The notes beneath the pieces are model-generated. The model saw only the letters and a program-made list of their open reading frames with translations, was not told the origin of the DNA and searched no databases. The position numbers and the translations under genes are program-made. Positions 17,031 through 25,501 of a stretch of 64,000 nucleotides of DNA are shown here, in pieces. The stretch's first letter is position 1, and every line of letters starts with the position of its first letter. The stretch comes from Nocardia huaxiensis. GTDB lineage: Bacteria; Actinomycetota; Actinomycetes; Mycobacteriales; Mycobacteriaceae. The stretch lies in assembly GCF_013744875.1 (NCBI RefSeq), contig NZ_CP059399.1:2356001-2420000 (forward strand), given 5' to 3'.

Positions 17031-18071
17031 GTGCCCGCAGAAATCGCCACCGCAGCACCCGTGGCCCATGCGGCCCTGCTCGGGCTCGGGGTCTACCGGC
17101 CCCGCCGGGTCGTGCCCAATGCCGAGATCATCGACAAGATCGACTCCTCGGACGAGTGGATCCGCACCCGATCCGGCATCGCCGCGCGCGGCTGGGCCGA
17201 CGCGGACGAGACCATCGTCGGCATGAGCGTGGCCGCCTCGAAGGACGCACTCGCCGCCGCGGGCATCACCGCGGAGCAGATCGACGCGGTCGTGCTGGCC
17301 ACCTCCTCGCAGATGGTGCTGGGCCCCTCGGCCGGCGCGGTGGTCGCCACCGAACTCGGCATGCACGACACCGCCGCCTTCGACGTCTCGGCCGGATGCG
17401 CCGGGTTCTGCTACGCGCTCGGCAACGCGGCGAGCCTGATCCGCGCGGGCCAGGCGCGGCATGTGCTGGTGATCGGCGTGGAGCGGCTCTCGGATCTGCT
17501 CGACACCTCCGATCGCACCTGCGCGTTCATCTTCGCCGACGGCGCGGGCGCGGTCGTGGTGGGACCGGGGGAGACCGAGGGCGTCGGCCCGGTCGCCTGG
17601 GGCTCGGACGGCAGCCAGACCGATGCCATCAAGCAGGACAAGGATTTTCAGCAGTACTTCGCGGAGGTCGCGGCCGCCGAGGCGGCCGGTGGCAGCACGG
17701 TGCGGCCCTACATCCGGATGAACGGCACCGCCGTATTCCGCTGGGCCGTCACGTTTCTGGAGAAGGCGTGCCGGGACGCGCTGGACAAGGCCGGGATCAA
17801 GGCCGAAGATCTGGACGCCTTCGTGCCGCACCAGGCCAATATCCGCATCACCGAGGCGCTGGTGCGCACCCTCGGCATTCCGGAAACCGTCGCGGTGGCA
17901 AGGGATATCGTCGAAACCGGCAATACCAGCGCCGCCTCTATCCCCATGGCCATGGAACAGCTGCTGCGCTCGGGCGAGTCCAAGCCGGGCGATACCGCCC
18001 TGCTGCTGGGCTTCGGTGCGGGTCTGGCCTATGCGGGCCAGGTGGTGCGCTTGCCCGCCCTGTCGAGCTGA
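17031..18071 (+). CDS. 3-oxoacyl-ACP synthase III (FabH-like)
   Basis: A 346-residue thiolase-fold enzyme that condenses a starter acyl-CoA with malonyl-ACP. All three catalytic residues are present: Cys123 in SAGCAGF, His267 in PHQANIRI and Asn298 in TGNTSAAS. The start is the GTG at 17031 because GGAGAGG lies 6 bases upstream; earlier in-frame starts fall inside the TetR operator. Housekeeping fabH is normally among fatty-acid genes, whereas this copy stands alone under a dedicated TetR repressor, so it may be an accessory copy for a special acyl starter. Its 3' end overlaps the convergent TetR gene by 43 bases. Confidence 0.88.
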   Translation: MPAEIATAAPVAHAALLGLGVYRPRRVVPNAEIIDKIDSSDEWIRTRSGIAARGWADADETIVGMSVAASKDALAAAGITAEQIDAVVLATSSQMVLGPSAGAVVATELGMHDTAAFDVSAGCAGFCYALGNAASLIRAGQARHVLVIGVERLSDLLDTSDRTCAFIFADGAGAVVVGPGETEGVGPVAWGSDGSQTDAIKQDKDFQQYFAEVAAAEAAGGSTVRPYIRMNGTAVFRWAVTFLEKACRDALDKAGIKAEDLDAFVPHQANIRITEALVRTLGIPETVAVARDIVETGNTSAASIPMAMEQLLRSGESKPGDTALLLGFGAGLAYAGQVVRLPALSS

Positions 18072-18814
18072 TCCGCTGCGGCGGAGAGGAGTTCGCTCAT
18101 CATGGTCGCGGTGGTGGCCGTGCGGTCGAAGCGGTAGCCGAGATCGGTGGTGAAACCGTCGAACAGATGCCAGACGGAGGTCGCGAGCAGACGTGCGATC
18201 TCCTCTGTGCTGCGGGAGCCGGAATCCCTCGGCGCGATCACGTATTCGTTGATCACGCCCTCGACCAGGCCGATGATGCCGTGGGACAGCGGCCGGAACG
18301 GTTCGGTGTCGATGCCGAGAATCGCCGAGACCGCGGTGAATCGCTCCCACAGCGCATCGGCCAGCCGTCGCCGTCCGACGGTCAGGCCGGAATCCGGTGC
18401 GCTGTAACCGTGTAGCCGCCCGCCCTGTTCGAAGCGATACAGGTTGGGATGCTCGGCAGCCCAGTCGACCACCGTGCGCATGATGCCGAGCAGGGTCTCC
18501 TCGGCGGTCTTGCCGGGTTCCAGCACCATGACGGATTCGAACCGCTCGAACGAGGTGTCCATGATGTACGCGCGGATGCGGGCATCCAGATCCTCGCGAT
18601 TGTCGAACTGACGGTAGACCACCGAACGCGCCAGACCGGCGCGCTCGGCGATCTGCTGAATGGAGATGTCCGCGCCGGGCTCGTTCTCTTCGAGCAGTTC
18701 CACCGCGGCCCGCAGGATCCGGTCCTGGCGGGCCGAATTGTGCTCACTCCACCGGCGTTCCCCGGACCGCTTGCGGCGACCCCTCAGGTCGGAATGCAGG
18801 TGGTGGTGGCTCAC
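18029..18814 (-). CDS. TetR-family regulator in P450 operon
   Basis: A 261-residue regulator starting at the GTG at 18814, 7 bases after the P450 stop codon, so the two genes form one operon. The DNA-binding domain is RILRAAVELLEENEPGADISIQQIAERAGLARSVVYRQFDNREDL, with an unusually basic and His-rich leader (SHHHLHSDLRGRRKRSGERR) of about 25 residues ahead of it. The C-terminal domain is all-helical with HPNLYRFEQGG, common in large TetR regulators of lipid genes. It probably recognises the 22-base inverted repeat in front of the P450 gene. Confidence 0.82.
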   Translation of the reverse strand: MSHHHLHSDLRGRRKRSGERRWSEHNSARQDRILRAAVELLEENEPGADISIQQIAERAGLARSVVYRQFDNREDLDARIRAYIMDTSFERFESVMVLEPGKTAEETLLGIMRTVVDWAAEHPNLYRFEQGGRLHGYSAPDSGLTVGRRRLADALWERFTAVSAILGIDTEPFRPLSHGIIGLVEGVINEYVIAPRDSGSRSTEEIARLLATSVWHLFDGFTTDLGYRFDRTATTATMMSELLSAAADQLDRAGKRTTWPA

Positions 18815-18821
18815 AGGCCGA

Positions 18822-20345
18822 CTATACGGCCCGGTCGGCGGGCGTCGATTCCGGCAGAAAGCGGGGGCGCATGAGCAACGGGGCATCCGGCCCGCCGGTG
18901 AAGGAGAACTGCCGGCGCACGCGCTCACCGGAGACCGCCTCGAACCTCAGGTGCTGGGCGAAGGTGGCGACCACCAGGGTGGCCTCCATGCTCGCGAAAC
19001 CCGAAGCGACGCACATGCGTTTGCCCGCGCCGAAGGGAAGGTGGGCCCGTTTCTGTTCGCGCTGAACGATTTCCGGAAGGAAACGGCTCGGATCGAATTC
19101 GTCGGGCCGCTCCCACACGCCGCTATGGTGGTGCACGGAGTCGATCATGATCGCGATCGTGGTGCCGGGGTCGATCCGGTAGCCGCCGATCTCGTCGTAA
19201 TCCTTGGCGGTGCGGGCCAATCCGATGACGGGCGGCAGCATGCGCATGGTCTCGGCGATGACCGCCTGGGTCCACGGCAGCCGGTCCAGGTCGGCGGCGG
19301 TGGCGGGGCGGGCGCCCAGGGCGGAGTCGACCTCGTCGTAGAGCCGGCGGCGGGCGTCCGGATTCTCGGCCAGCAGCTGCCACACCCACGTCAGAGCCGT
19401 TGCGGTGGTTTCCATTCCGGCGCCCATGAAGGTCATGAGCTCGTCGTGGATCTCCTGATCGCTGTAGCGGTAGCCGGTTTCGGGATCGGAGGCGTCCATG
19501 AGCAGAGCGAGCAGATTGTCCTTGCGGTCGATCCGGCCGCTGCGATGATCGGCGATCAGATCGTCCACCACGCGTTCCACCTGCACGAGATCGCGCATGG
19601 CCTGGGGATAGATCGCCCAGCCGAGTGTGCGCATGACGCGAATCGCCCAGCGGGAGTTGGCCGGATCGCCGTCCTTGCCGCCGCGTGCGTGCAGCCGGAC
19701 CGCGAGATTGTGCAGGGGATGGCTGGAATTGCTGAGAAACCCCCGGCCGAAGAAGCGCAGCAGCCGTGACAGCACCACCTCGGACATGGGGCCGGTGATA
19801 TCGGTGCCGAACATGGTGCGCGCGGTGACATCCAGGGTCAGCCTGTTCATTTCGACGTTCACATCCACCGCGCCGCCGTCCGCGGTCGAACCCGCGATGC
19901 GCTTGATCGCGTCCTGCGCGGCCTCGACCATCACCGGCGCGAAGCCGTCCACATTGCGCTTACCGAAGATCGGCTGCACCAGGCGTCGATTGCGTTGCCA
20001 CTGTTCGTCGTTCAGGTCGGTGACCAAGCCGCGGCCGAAGGCGACGGCGAGCATGTCGTACTCGGGGCTCTTCATGTAGTTGTTCTGGTTGCTCACCAGC
20101 ACATGGCGGGCCAGTTGCGGGCTGCGCAGCACCACGAACTTCTTGAAGGGCAGGCGCGCGACGATCACATCGTCGGCGCCGGGCAGGCTCGTCAGGTACT
20201 CGATGACGGTGTGATCGCGTAGCCGGGGGAGCAGCCCGATGGCCATGCGCATGGATTCCGCCCAGCTGACCGGCGTGTTGTGCCAGCGAATGAAGGTGGG
20301 CGCCCACTTCGGGGGGTGCAGTGTGGAGTCGATTTCAACGGCCAT
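18822..20345 (-). CDS. Cytochrome P450
   Basis: About 507 residues from the ATG at 20345, which has GAGGAA 10 bases upstream; an ATG at 20378 would add 11 residues. All P450 signatures are seen: the oxygen-activation helix MGAGMETTATALTW, ExxR in ETMR, and the heme-cysteine loop PFGAGKRMCVASGFASME. The size and WQRNRRLVQPIF pattern resemble class-I bacterial P450s of the CYP102/CYP110-like group that act on fatty acids or terpenoids. No ferredoxin gene is adjacent. A perfect inverted repeat at 20391-20412 lies just upstream, with a TetR gene downstream in the same operon, implying substrate-induced autoregulation. Confidence 0.88.
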   Translation of the reverse strand: MAVEIDSTLHPPKWAPTFIRWHNTPVSWAESMRMAIGLLPRLRDHTVIEYLTSLPGADDVIVARLPFKKFVVLRSPQLARHVLVSNQNNYMKSPEYDMLAVAFGRGLVTDLNDEQWQRNRRLVQPIFGKRNVDGFAPVMVEAAQDAIKRIAGSTADGGAVDVNVEMNRLTLDVTARTMFGTDITGPMSEVVLSRLLRFFGRGFLSNSSHPLHNLAVRLHARGGKDGDPANSRWAIRVMRTLGWAIYPQAMRDLVQVERVVDDLIADHRSGRIDRKDNLLALLMDASDPETGYRYSDQEIHDELMTFMGAGMETTATALTWVWQLLAENPDARRRLYDEVDSALGARPATAADLDRLPWTQAVIAETMRMLPPVIGLARTAKDYDEIGGYRIDPGTTIAIMIDSVHHHSGVWERPDEFDPSRFLPEIVQREQKRAHLPFGAGKRMCVASGFASMEATLVVATFAQHLRFEAVSGERVRRQFSFTGGPDAPLLMRPRFLPESTPADRAV

Positions 20346-20390
20346 AGCCCGTTCCTCGTCCATCTCGATGTGCAGCACATGGGACGTTCC

Positions 20391-20412
20391 GTCTCATTAA
20401 ATGTAATGAGAC
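20391..20412. promoter_or_regulatory. Perfect inverted repeat, likely operator of the P450-TetR operon
   Basis: Arms GTCTCATTA (20391-20399) and TAATGAGAC (20404-20412) are separated by 4 bases and lie 46 bases upstream of the P450 start. Geometry fits a TetR dimer site. Confidence 0.7.
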
Positions 20413-20440
20413 ACCATGACCCAGTCAATGAGCAGAAGAA

Positions 20441-20469
20441 AGCCGCCCACCTCGGGGAGATGGGCGGCT
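20441..20469 (-). terminator. Rho-independent terminator of the metallophosphoesterase gene
   Basis: AGCCGCCCA and TGGGCGGCT arms with an inner CTC/GAG pair; read on the minus strand it is followed by a TTTCTTCT tail. It lies 12 bases past the stop at 20482. Confidence 0.75.
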
Positions 20470-20481
20470 GTCGAAGTGGTT

Positions 20482-21603
20482 TCAGGCCGAGCGCAGGGTG
20501 AGCACCGTGATCTCGCTCGGCGCGAACACCCGCAGCTGCGGGCCCCAGAAGCCGGTGCCGCGGCTGGTGTAGAGCTGGGTGCCGCCGTGCCAGGACAGCC
20601 CGGCCACCACCGGCTGCTCCAGCCGGACCAGATAGTGGAAGGGCCAGATCTGCCCGCCGTGCGTGTGACCCGAGATCTGCAGGGCCACACCGGCCGCCGA
20701 GGCGTCGGCGACCTGGCGCGGCTGATGGGCCAGCAGCACCACCGGGTCCGCCGGATTCGCCCCTGCCAGAGCGGCTTTCAGGTCGGGGCCGTGGCCGGGC
20801 AGGCTGGTGCCGGTCGGATCGTTGATGCCCGCCATGACCAGCCGGTCGCCGCCGCGGGTGAGGGTTTCGTGCCGATTGAGCATGGGCTGCCAGCCCAGTG
20901 ACGCCATGTGGTCGACCCAGCCCTGCGCGTCGCCGAAGTACTCGTGATTGCCGGTGATGTAGAAACGGCCGAGCGGGGCCTCGATCTTGCCGAGCGGATC
21001 CACCTGCGGATGCCGTTTCGCCACCGAGCCGTCCGCGAGATCGCCCGCGTGGCAGGCGATATCGGGCTCGAGCGAATTGACGACCTCGACCACCTTCTCC
21101 GACCAGCGCAGCCGGTTCAGCGCGGCGTAGTGGGTGTCGGTGATGACCACCATGCGCAGGCCGTCGAGGGCCGGGCCGAGGCCGCGGATCGGAACATCCA
21201 GGGTGCGGACGCGGGGCACGCGCCGCGCCTCGGCGATGCCGTAGGCGACCAGGGCCGCGCTCACCGCCAGCACGCCGATCGCGACGATGCGGGAGCGGGC
21301 CGGATCGTCCACTCCGGCCACGAGCAGGCCGAGGCCGGCGATATTGCCGAGCAGCGACCAGCTGAACAGCACCCACATCACGCCGAGCAGGGTGTCGCCG
21401 ATGATCGAGGCCGGATCCGATTGCGCGGGGCCGTGGCCCAGGAACATGGCCGCGGGCAGCGTCAGGTAACCGAGCAGGAAGACCGCCGACCCGATCCAGA
21501 AGGCCGCGCCGGCCATGGTCGCGCCGACCAGCGTCCACCACGGCAGCGCGAACAACAGGGCGGGAATCGCCAGCATGAGGACGATGCGGGGAACGTATTT
21601 CAA
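20482..21603 (-). CDS. Membrane-anchored calcineurin-like metallophosphoesterase
   Basis: A 373-residue protein. The TTG start at 21603 is chosen because GAGGAA is 6 bases upstream; the first later ATG is at residue 10. Four hydrophobic helices occupy about residues 5-125. The phosphoesterase domain follows, with metal ligands in ITDTHYA (D156, H158), AGDLADG (D188), TGNHEYF (N219, H220), a middle LAHQP and SGHTHGG near residue 325. This resembles the YkuE/YaeI group, which hydrolyse phosphodiesters such as UDP-diacylglucosamine-like lipids, but the substrate is not determinable. The long frame upstream to 22455 is a shadow. Confidence 0.85.
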   Translation of the reverse strand: MKYVPRIVLMLAIPALLFALPWWTLVGATMAGAAFWIGSAVFLLGYLTLPAAMFLGHGPAQSDPASIIGDTLLGVMWVLFSWSLLGNIAGLGLLVAGVDDPARSRIVAIGVLAVSAALVAYGIAEARRVPRVRTLDVPIRGLGPALDGLRMVVITDTHYAALNRLRWSEKVVEVVNSLEPDIACHAGDLADGSVAKRHPQVDPLGKIEAPLGRFYITGNHEYFGDAQGWVDHMASLGWQPMLNRHETLTRGGDRLVMAGINDPTGTSLPGHGPDLKAALAGANPADPVVLLAHQPRQVADASAAGVALQISGHTHGGQIWPFHYLVRLEQPVVAGLSWHGGTQLYTSRGTGFWGPQLRVFAPSEITVLTLRSA

Positions 21604-21737
21604 GGCGATTCCTCGAGGAGGGCGGGTGCGGCGTGTGGCTCCCCCTGCCCGACGCCTCGGATGCCATCGACGATAACAGCGACGGCGGTACCGGAGGAGG
21701 TACCGCCGTTTCGCTCTGTGCGAACGAAGCCGCTGGT

Positions 21738-22895
21738 TCAGCCCGCCAGCGCCGGTTCCGGGCGCTGGACCCGGGCGGGAGTCAGCAGCGCCAGCGCGGC
21801 GAGGCTGAAGAGCAGGCCGAGCGCGAAGTAGCCGCGGTAGCTGTCGGTGAGGGCGTGAATCAGGCTCGCCACGCCCAGACCGGCGGCCGCCGACAACTGG
21901 TGGATCACCCAGGCGGGCGACAGTGTGCGGCCCATGTGCGCCGGGTCCAGGCCGCGCGACAGGATGGCCATGGTGAGTGGCACCACGGGGAAGGAAGCCG
22001 CGCCGAACAGCAGCGCCACCGCGATCAGCACTTCCGGTCCGGGAACCAGCACCGCCAGGGCCAGGGCCACGACGCGCACGACATACAGTGCGCGCAAAAG
22101 GTTTTCGGGTGGATGTGTGCGCAGCAGCCGCACCATGGCGGCGGAGGTCAGACCGGCCGCGAGGGCTGCCAAGGCCACCAGGCGGCCCGCGCCGGAGACC
22201 GTCCACTCGTTCTCGGCGGCATGCTCGGGCAGCATGAGAATGACGACATACAGTGTCGCGGAATGCAATCCGAAGGAGAGCAGGACCCTGCCGCGGCCCG
22301 CCAGCGACTCGCCGCGGCCGGGGACGCGCGCCGCGGCTCCCGGGCAGCGCGGCAGCCAGAACCAGAGTCCGACGGTCATGGCCAGGCCCACCGCGCCCAG
22401 CAGCGCGAAGGTGCCGCGCACGCCGATCGGATCGAACAGGGCGGTGGCGGCCCACGGCGTGATCAGCTGTCCCACATTGATTCCGAGCGCGGCGCGCGCC
22501 AGCGACGGCCCGGCCTTGTCACCGTGCACGCGGCCGATGAGCGTGGTCACCGTCAGGGTGGAGGAGGCGGCGAAGCCGATGCCGCCGAGCAGCATGTACG
22601 CGGCGACGAACTCCCAGGTTCGGGTAACCACCGACAGCACAAGGTAACTCGACGAGATCAGGGTCAGGCCGCCGATGAGCACCCGCTTCGGCCCGATGCT
22701 GTCCAGCAGTCGCCCGATGGGCTGCTGCACGAGACCGGTGACGGTGGTCCCCAGCGCGGCCGCGACCGCCAGCGCCGTGGCGCTCACGCCGTACGATGCG
22801 GCGGTGGGCGCGAAGAACACGCCCATGGTGAAGTTCAATCCGAATGACACGGTCATGGCCGCCAGGCCCGCCCACGCGATCTGTTCGCGGCGCAT
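21738..22895 (-). CDS. MFS transporter (12 helices)
   Basis: A 385-residue major-facilitator protein. The ATG at 22895 is favoured by a GGGAG 9 bases upstream; the next ATG upstream has that ribosome site directly adjacent. The arrangement, with FGLNFTMGVFFAPTA in helix 1 and GRLLDSIGPKRVLIGG in loop 2-3, is close to the oxalate/formate-antiporter-like (OFA) branch, but the substrate is not known. The gene lies 61 bases after the PNPOx-like gene and could be its third operon member. Confidence 0.82.
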   Translation of the reverse strand: MRREQIAWAGLAAMTVSFGLNFTMGVFFAPTAASYGVSATALAVAAALGTTVTGLVQQPIGRLLDSIGPKRVLIGGLTLISSSYLVLSVVTRTWEFVAAYMLLGGIGFAASSTLTVTTLIGRVHGDKAGPSLARAALGINVGQLITPWAATALFDPIGVRGTFALLGAVGLAMTVGLWFWLPRCPGAAARVPGRGESLAGRGRVLLSFGLHSATLYVVILMLPEHAAENEWTVSGAGRLVALAALAAGLTSAAMVRLLRTHPPENLLRALYVVRVVALALAVLVPGPEVLIAVALLFGAASFPVVPLTMAILSRGLDPAHMGRTLSPAWVIHQLSAAAGLGVASLIHALTDSYRGYFALGLLFSLAALALLTPARVQRPEPALAG

Positions 22896-22956
22896 CGACG
22901 TCATCTCCCAACTGAGGACATAGGGGTTCTCCGCGCCCTGACGGCGGCGGGTCGAA

Positions 22957-23583
22957 CTAGCTCTGTGTGGTGAATTGCGCACGCAGGCGCGCGTTCTCGC
23001 GTTCGAGTTCGGCGACGCGGTCGTGCAGGGTCTGCACCGCGTCGAGGACTTCCTCGCGCGGGTACAGCTCGGGGATGTGTTGGCTGCAATTCCAGTCGAA
23101 GGCTTCCACCTCGATCAGGACCGCGCGTTCGAGCCGGGCTCGGTAGTCCGGAATCGCCAGGGCGGCAATAAGATCCGGATCTTCGGACGCTTCGACCGCG
23201 CGCGCCCGGCCGAAGATCTTCAGCCGGGCCTTGGCGGCGTAGTCCATGAGGAACAGCGCCACCCGGTCGTCGTGGTCGAGATTGCCGCGGCTGATGTACT
23301 GCTTGTTGCCGGCGAAATCGGCGAAACCCAGTGTGCGGGAGTCGATTACCTTCAGGAAGCCGCGCGGGCCGCCGCGATGCTGGATGTAGGGCCAGCCGCT
23401 GTCGCCGACGGTCGCGAGGTAGAAGCTGTCGCGTTCACCGATGAACCAGGACTCCTGCTCGCCGATCGTGTCGGCCACCGCGGGGACCGCCGCCATGCGC
23501 TCGTAGCTGCGCAGACTGCCGTGGGTGCGCTGATGTGCGCGAACGGATTCGGTGAACGCGATCTGCGCGTAATGCCCGGTCAT
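22957..23583 (-). CDS. Pyridoxamine 5'-phosphate oxidase-like flavin-binding protein
   Basis: A 208-residue split-barrel protein of the PNPOx-like superfamily. SFYLATVGDSGWPYIQHRGGPRGFLKVIDSRTLGFADFAGNKQYISRGNLDHDDRVALFLMDY is the FMN-binding core, described in this family for NAD(P)H-linked flavin reduction. The last 40 residues form a probable coiled coil (LHDRVAELERENARLRAQ). It starts 11 bases after the FMN-reductase gene, so the two are co-transcribed and may share flavin chemistry. The substrate is unknown; genuine vitamin B6 oxidation is unlikely given the C-terminal divergence. Confidence 0.82.
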   Translation of the reverse strand: MTGHYAQIAFTESVRAHQRTHGSLRSYERMAAVPAVADTIGEQESWFIGERDSFYLATVGDSGWPYIQHRGGPRGFLKVIDSRTLGFADFAGNKQYISRGNLDHDDRVALFLMDYAAKARLKIFGRARAVEASEDPDLIAALAIPDYRARLERAVLIEVEAFDWNCSQHIPELYPREEVLDAVQTLHDRVAELERENARLRAQFTTQS

Positions 23584-23594
23584 GGTGTCCTCCG

Positions 23595-24155
23595 CTAGCG
23601 GTCGATCTTGGCGGCCAGGGCGTCGAGCAGGCCGTGCAGCAGGTCGATGGTGGTCTCGTCGACGAGGTTGCCGTTCTCGTCGAAACGTTCGTGCGAGCGG
23701 AAGGCGATGACCTCCGGCTTCACCACGATGTCGCTCTCGGTCCAGACGAAGACCTGGCGCAGGGCCAGTTGTGCACGGACGGAACCGAACTGGGTGGGGG
23801 CGGCGCCCATGATGGCGATGGGCTTGCGGTGCAGCGGCAGGCCCTCGGTCTTGGTCCAGTCGGTACTGACCCAGTCGATGGCGTTCTTGAGCACGCCCGG
23901 GATGGAGTAGTTGAATTCCGGGGTGGCGATGAGCAGGCCGTCGGCCTCGGTGATGCGCCGGCGCAGGTCGGCCACGGCCGCGGGGCGGTTGGCCGGGGTG
24001 TCGAGATCCATGTCGTACGGCGGGATTTCGCGCAGGCCCTCGTAGATGTCGATGTCGAGGCCATTGCTGAACTTCTGCGCCGCCCGCAGCAGCGCGGTGT
24101 TGTGCGAGTCCGCGCGGAGGCTGCCGGAGATGGCGAGGATCTTGTGGTTGGTCAT
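23595..24155 (-). CDS. NAD(P)H-dependent FMN reductase (flavodoxin-like)
   Basis: A 186-residue NADPH-dependent FMN reductase-family protein: FMN phosphate loop SGSLRADSHNTALL near the start, the flavin-binding PEFNYSIPGVLKNAIDW segment around residues 80-96, and a GAAPTQFGS loop. Members reduce FMN, quinones or azo dyes for a partner. Here the partner is probably the adjacent PNPOx-like protein. It is divergent from an AraC regulator, with inverted repeats in the gap. Confidence 0.88.
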   Translation of the reverse strand: MTNHKILAISGSLRADSHNTALLRAAQKFSNGLDIDIYEGLREIPPYDMDLDTPANRPAAVADLRRRITEADGLLIATPEFNYSIPGVLKNAIDWVSTDWTKTEGLPLHRKPIAIMGAAPTQFGSVRAQLALRQVFVWTESDIVVKPEVIAFRSHERFDENGNLVDETTIDLLHGLLDALAAKIDR

Positions 24156-24195
24156 GTGCGGTGGCCCGTCCTTCTCAGGTGTGGATGCGTCGGCG

Positions 24196-24240
24196 TCTAA
24201 CCGATGTAATAGCGATCAACGGTTAGATGCACCGGTTGAT
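24196..24240. promoter_or_regulatory. Interleaved inverted repeats between FMN reductase and AraC genes
   Basis: TCTAACCG (24196-24203) pairs with CGGTTAGA (24220-24227). Overlapping this, ATCAAC (24215-24220) pairs with GTTGAT (24235-24240). Both lie in the divergent promoter, 41 to 85 bases upstream of the reductase start; candidate binding sites for the AraC protein or another regulator. Confidence 0.5.
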
Positions 24241-24406
24241 TCCCGGCCCGGACGAGATTTCTTGCGGGAGTTCCGCGCCCGGGTGGGTGCGCGAACTGAA
24301 TCTATGGGCGCCATGTGCTGCGGCCGGGGGCTCTACGCGTCATTCTGGGGACTGCACACGCCAAACCGACCAGTTGGAAGTACCCCTTGCTCACTATGCT
24401 GCGCCG

Positions 24407-25501
24407 ATGATCGAAGGCACCCTCCCTGCGCGGACCATCGCCTTGATCCGGACCACCGCCCTGCGGGTCGGCGTCACACCCGCACACCTCGCGGCAGTCG
24501 CGGGATTGGATCCCGCCGACCTGGACGATGACCTGCTGCGCGTACCGACCGAATCGGCCTGGCGCATCTGGGAACTCATCGACGCGGCCGCCGGGCCCGG
24601 ATCCGGCCTGGCCGCCACGGCCGGCGCCGAATTCGGCGGGCTCAGCGCCTGGGACTATCTGTTCAGCAGTGGCGCCACCCTCGCTGACAGTCTGCGCACC
24701 ATCGTCGAATTGCGCGCCATCGTCACCGACCCGGCCGTGAGCTGGGAGGTGATCGAGGACGGCGGGCTGCTGATCATGCGCGAACGGACCGCCATCGAAC
24801 CCGAGCCGGTGCTCGCACCCGTCGAGGAATTCGTGCTCTCACTCGTGCTGCGCCGCATTCGCGAAGCCACCCGGCAACTCGTGGTGCCCATCCGGGTCGG
24901 CTTCTCGCACCATGCCACCGAACGGTACCGCTGGCTGGTCGACGAATTCGGCACCAGCCGCATCGAATTCGGGGTGCCGCATGCGCAACTCACCTTCCTC
25001 GACGTCGGGACCCTGCCCACCGGCGCGGATCCGCATCTGGGCCGCGTCATGCGCCAGTACGTCGAACTGACGCTGGCCTCGTCCCGTGCCATCCCCGACT
25101 GGCACGAGAAGCTCCGCCACGCCATCTCCGCCGCCCTGCGCCGCGGCGACCTCGACCTCGACGGCGTGGCCCGCCGCCTCGCCGTGAGCCCCCGCACCCT
25201 GCAGCGCCGCCTGCACGAGATGAACTCCAGCTGGCGCAAGGAGGTCGAAACCGTCCGCTACGAACAGTCCCTGGATCTGTTGCGCGGCACCACACTTCCG
25301 ATCCAGTCGGTGGCGGCCCGCCTCGGCTACACCGATGCTCGCGCCCTGCGCCGCGCCTTCCACCGCTGGACCGGACAGACCCCCGACGCCTTCCGCCGGG
25401 AACTCGCCTCGGCGGCAGGGGGTTTGCTCACCGAGGGGATGATCCCGAACAGCTCCACCCGGCTGGGCGGGGATCAGGTCGGGTCACGGTCGGTGACCTG
25501 A
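24407..25501 (+). CDS. AraC-family transcriptional regulator (arabinose-binding-type N-terminus)
   Basis: A 364-residue regulator. ATG 24407 is preferred; the frame extends upstream but without resemblance. The N-terminal 190 residues match the domain found in OruR/ArgR-like AraC proteins (LSAWDYLFSSGATLADSLRTI and HHATERYRWLVDEFG-like signature). The C-terminal HTH pair is LDLDGVARRLAVSPRTLQRRLHE and IQSVAARLGYTDARALRRAFHRWTGQTP, the canonical AraC signature. It probably activates the divergent reductase genes. Its 3' end overlaps the convergent NUDIX gene by 28 bases. Confidence 0.87.
   Translation: MIEGTLPARTIALIRTTALRVGVTPAHLAAVAGLDPADLDDDLLRVPTESAWRIWELIDAAAGPGSGLAATAGAEFGGLSAWDYLFSSGATLADSLRTIVELRAIVTDPAVSWEVIEDGGLLIMRERTAIEPEPVLAPVEEFVLSLVLRRIREATRQLVVPIRVGFSHHATERYRWLVDEFGTSRIEFGVPHAQLTFLDVGTLPTGADPHLGRVMRQYVELTLASSRAIPDWHEKLRHAISAALRRGDLDLDGVARRLAVSPRTLQRRLHEMNSSWRKEVETVRYEQSLDLLRGTTLPIQSVAARLGYTDARALRRAFHRWTGQTPDAFRRELASAAGGLLTEGMIPNSSTRLGGDQVGSRSVT

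Noticed and set aside
18660..19769. 369-codon plus-strand frame opposite the P450 and TetR genes
   Set aside because: Antisense to the P450 with complete heme and I-helix motifs; the translation is low complexity.
20192..21667. 491-codon minus-strand frame over the phosphoesterase
   Set aside because: Wrong frame of the metallophosphoesterase, without its metal-binding motifs.
21603..22455. N-terminal extension of the metallophosphoesterase frame
   Set aside because: It overlaps the MFS gene antiparallel and lacks a domain; the TTG at 21603 has a good ribosome site.
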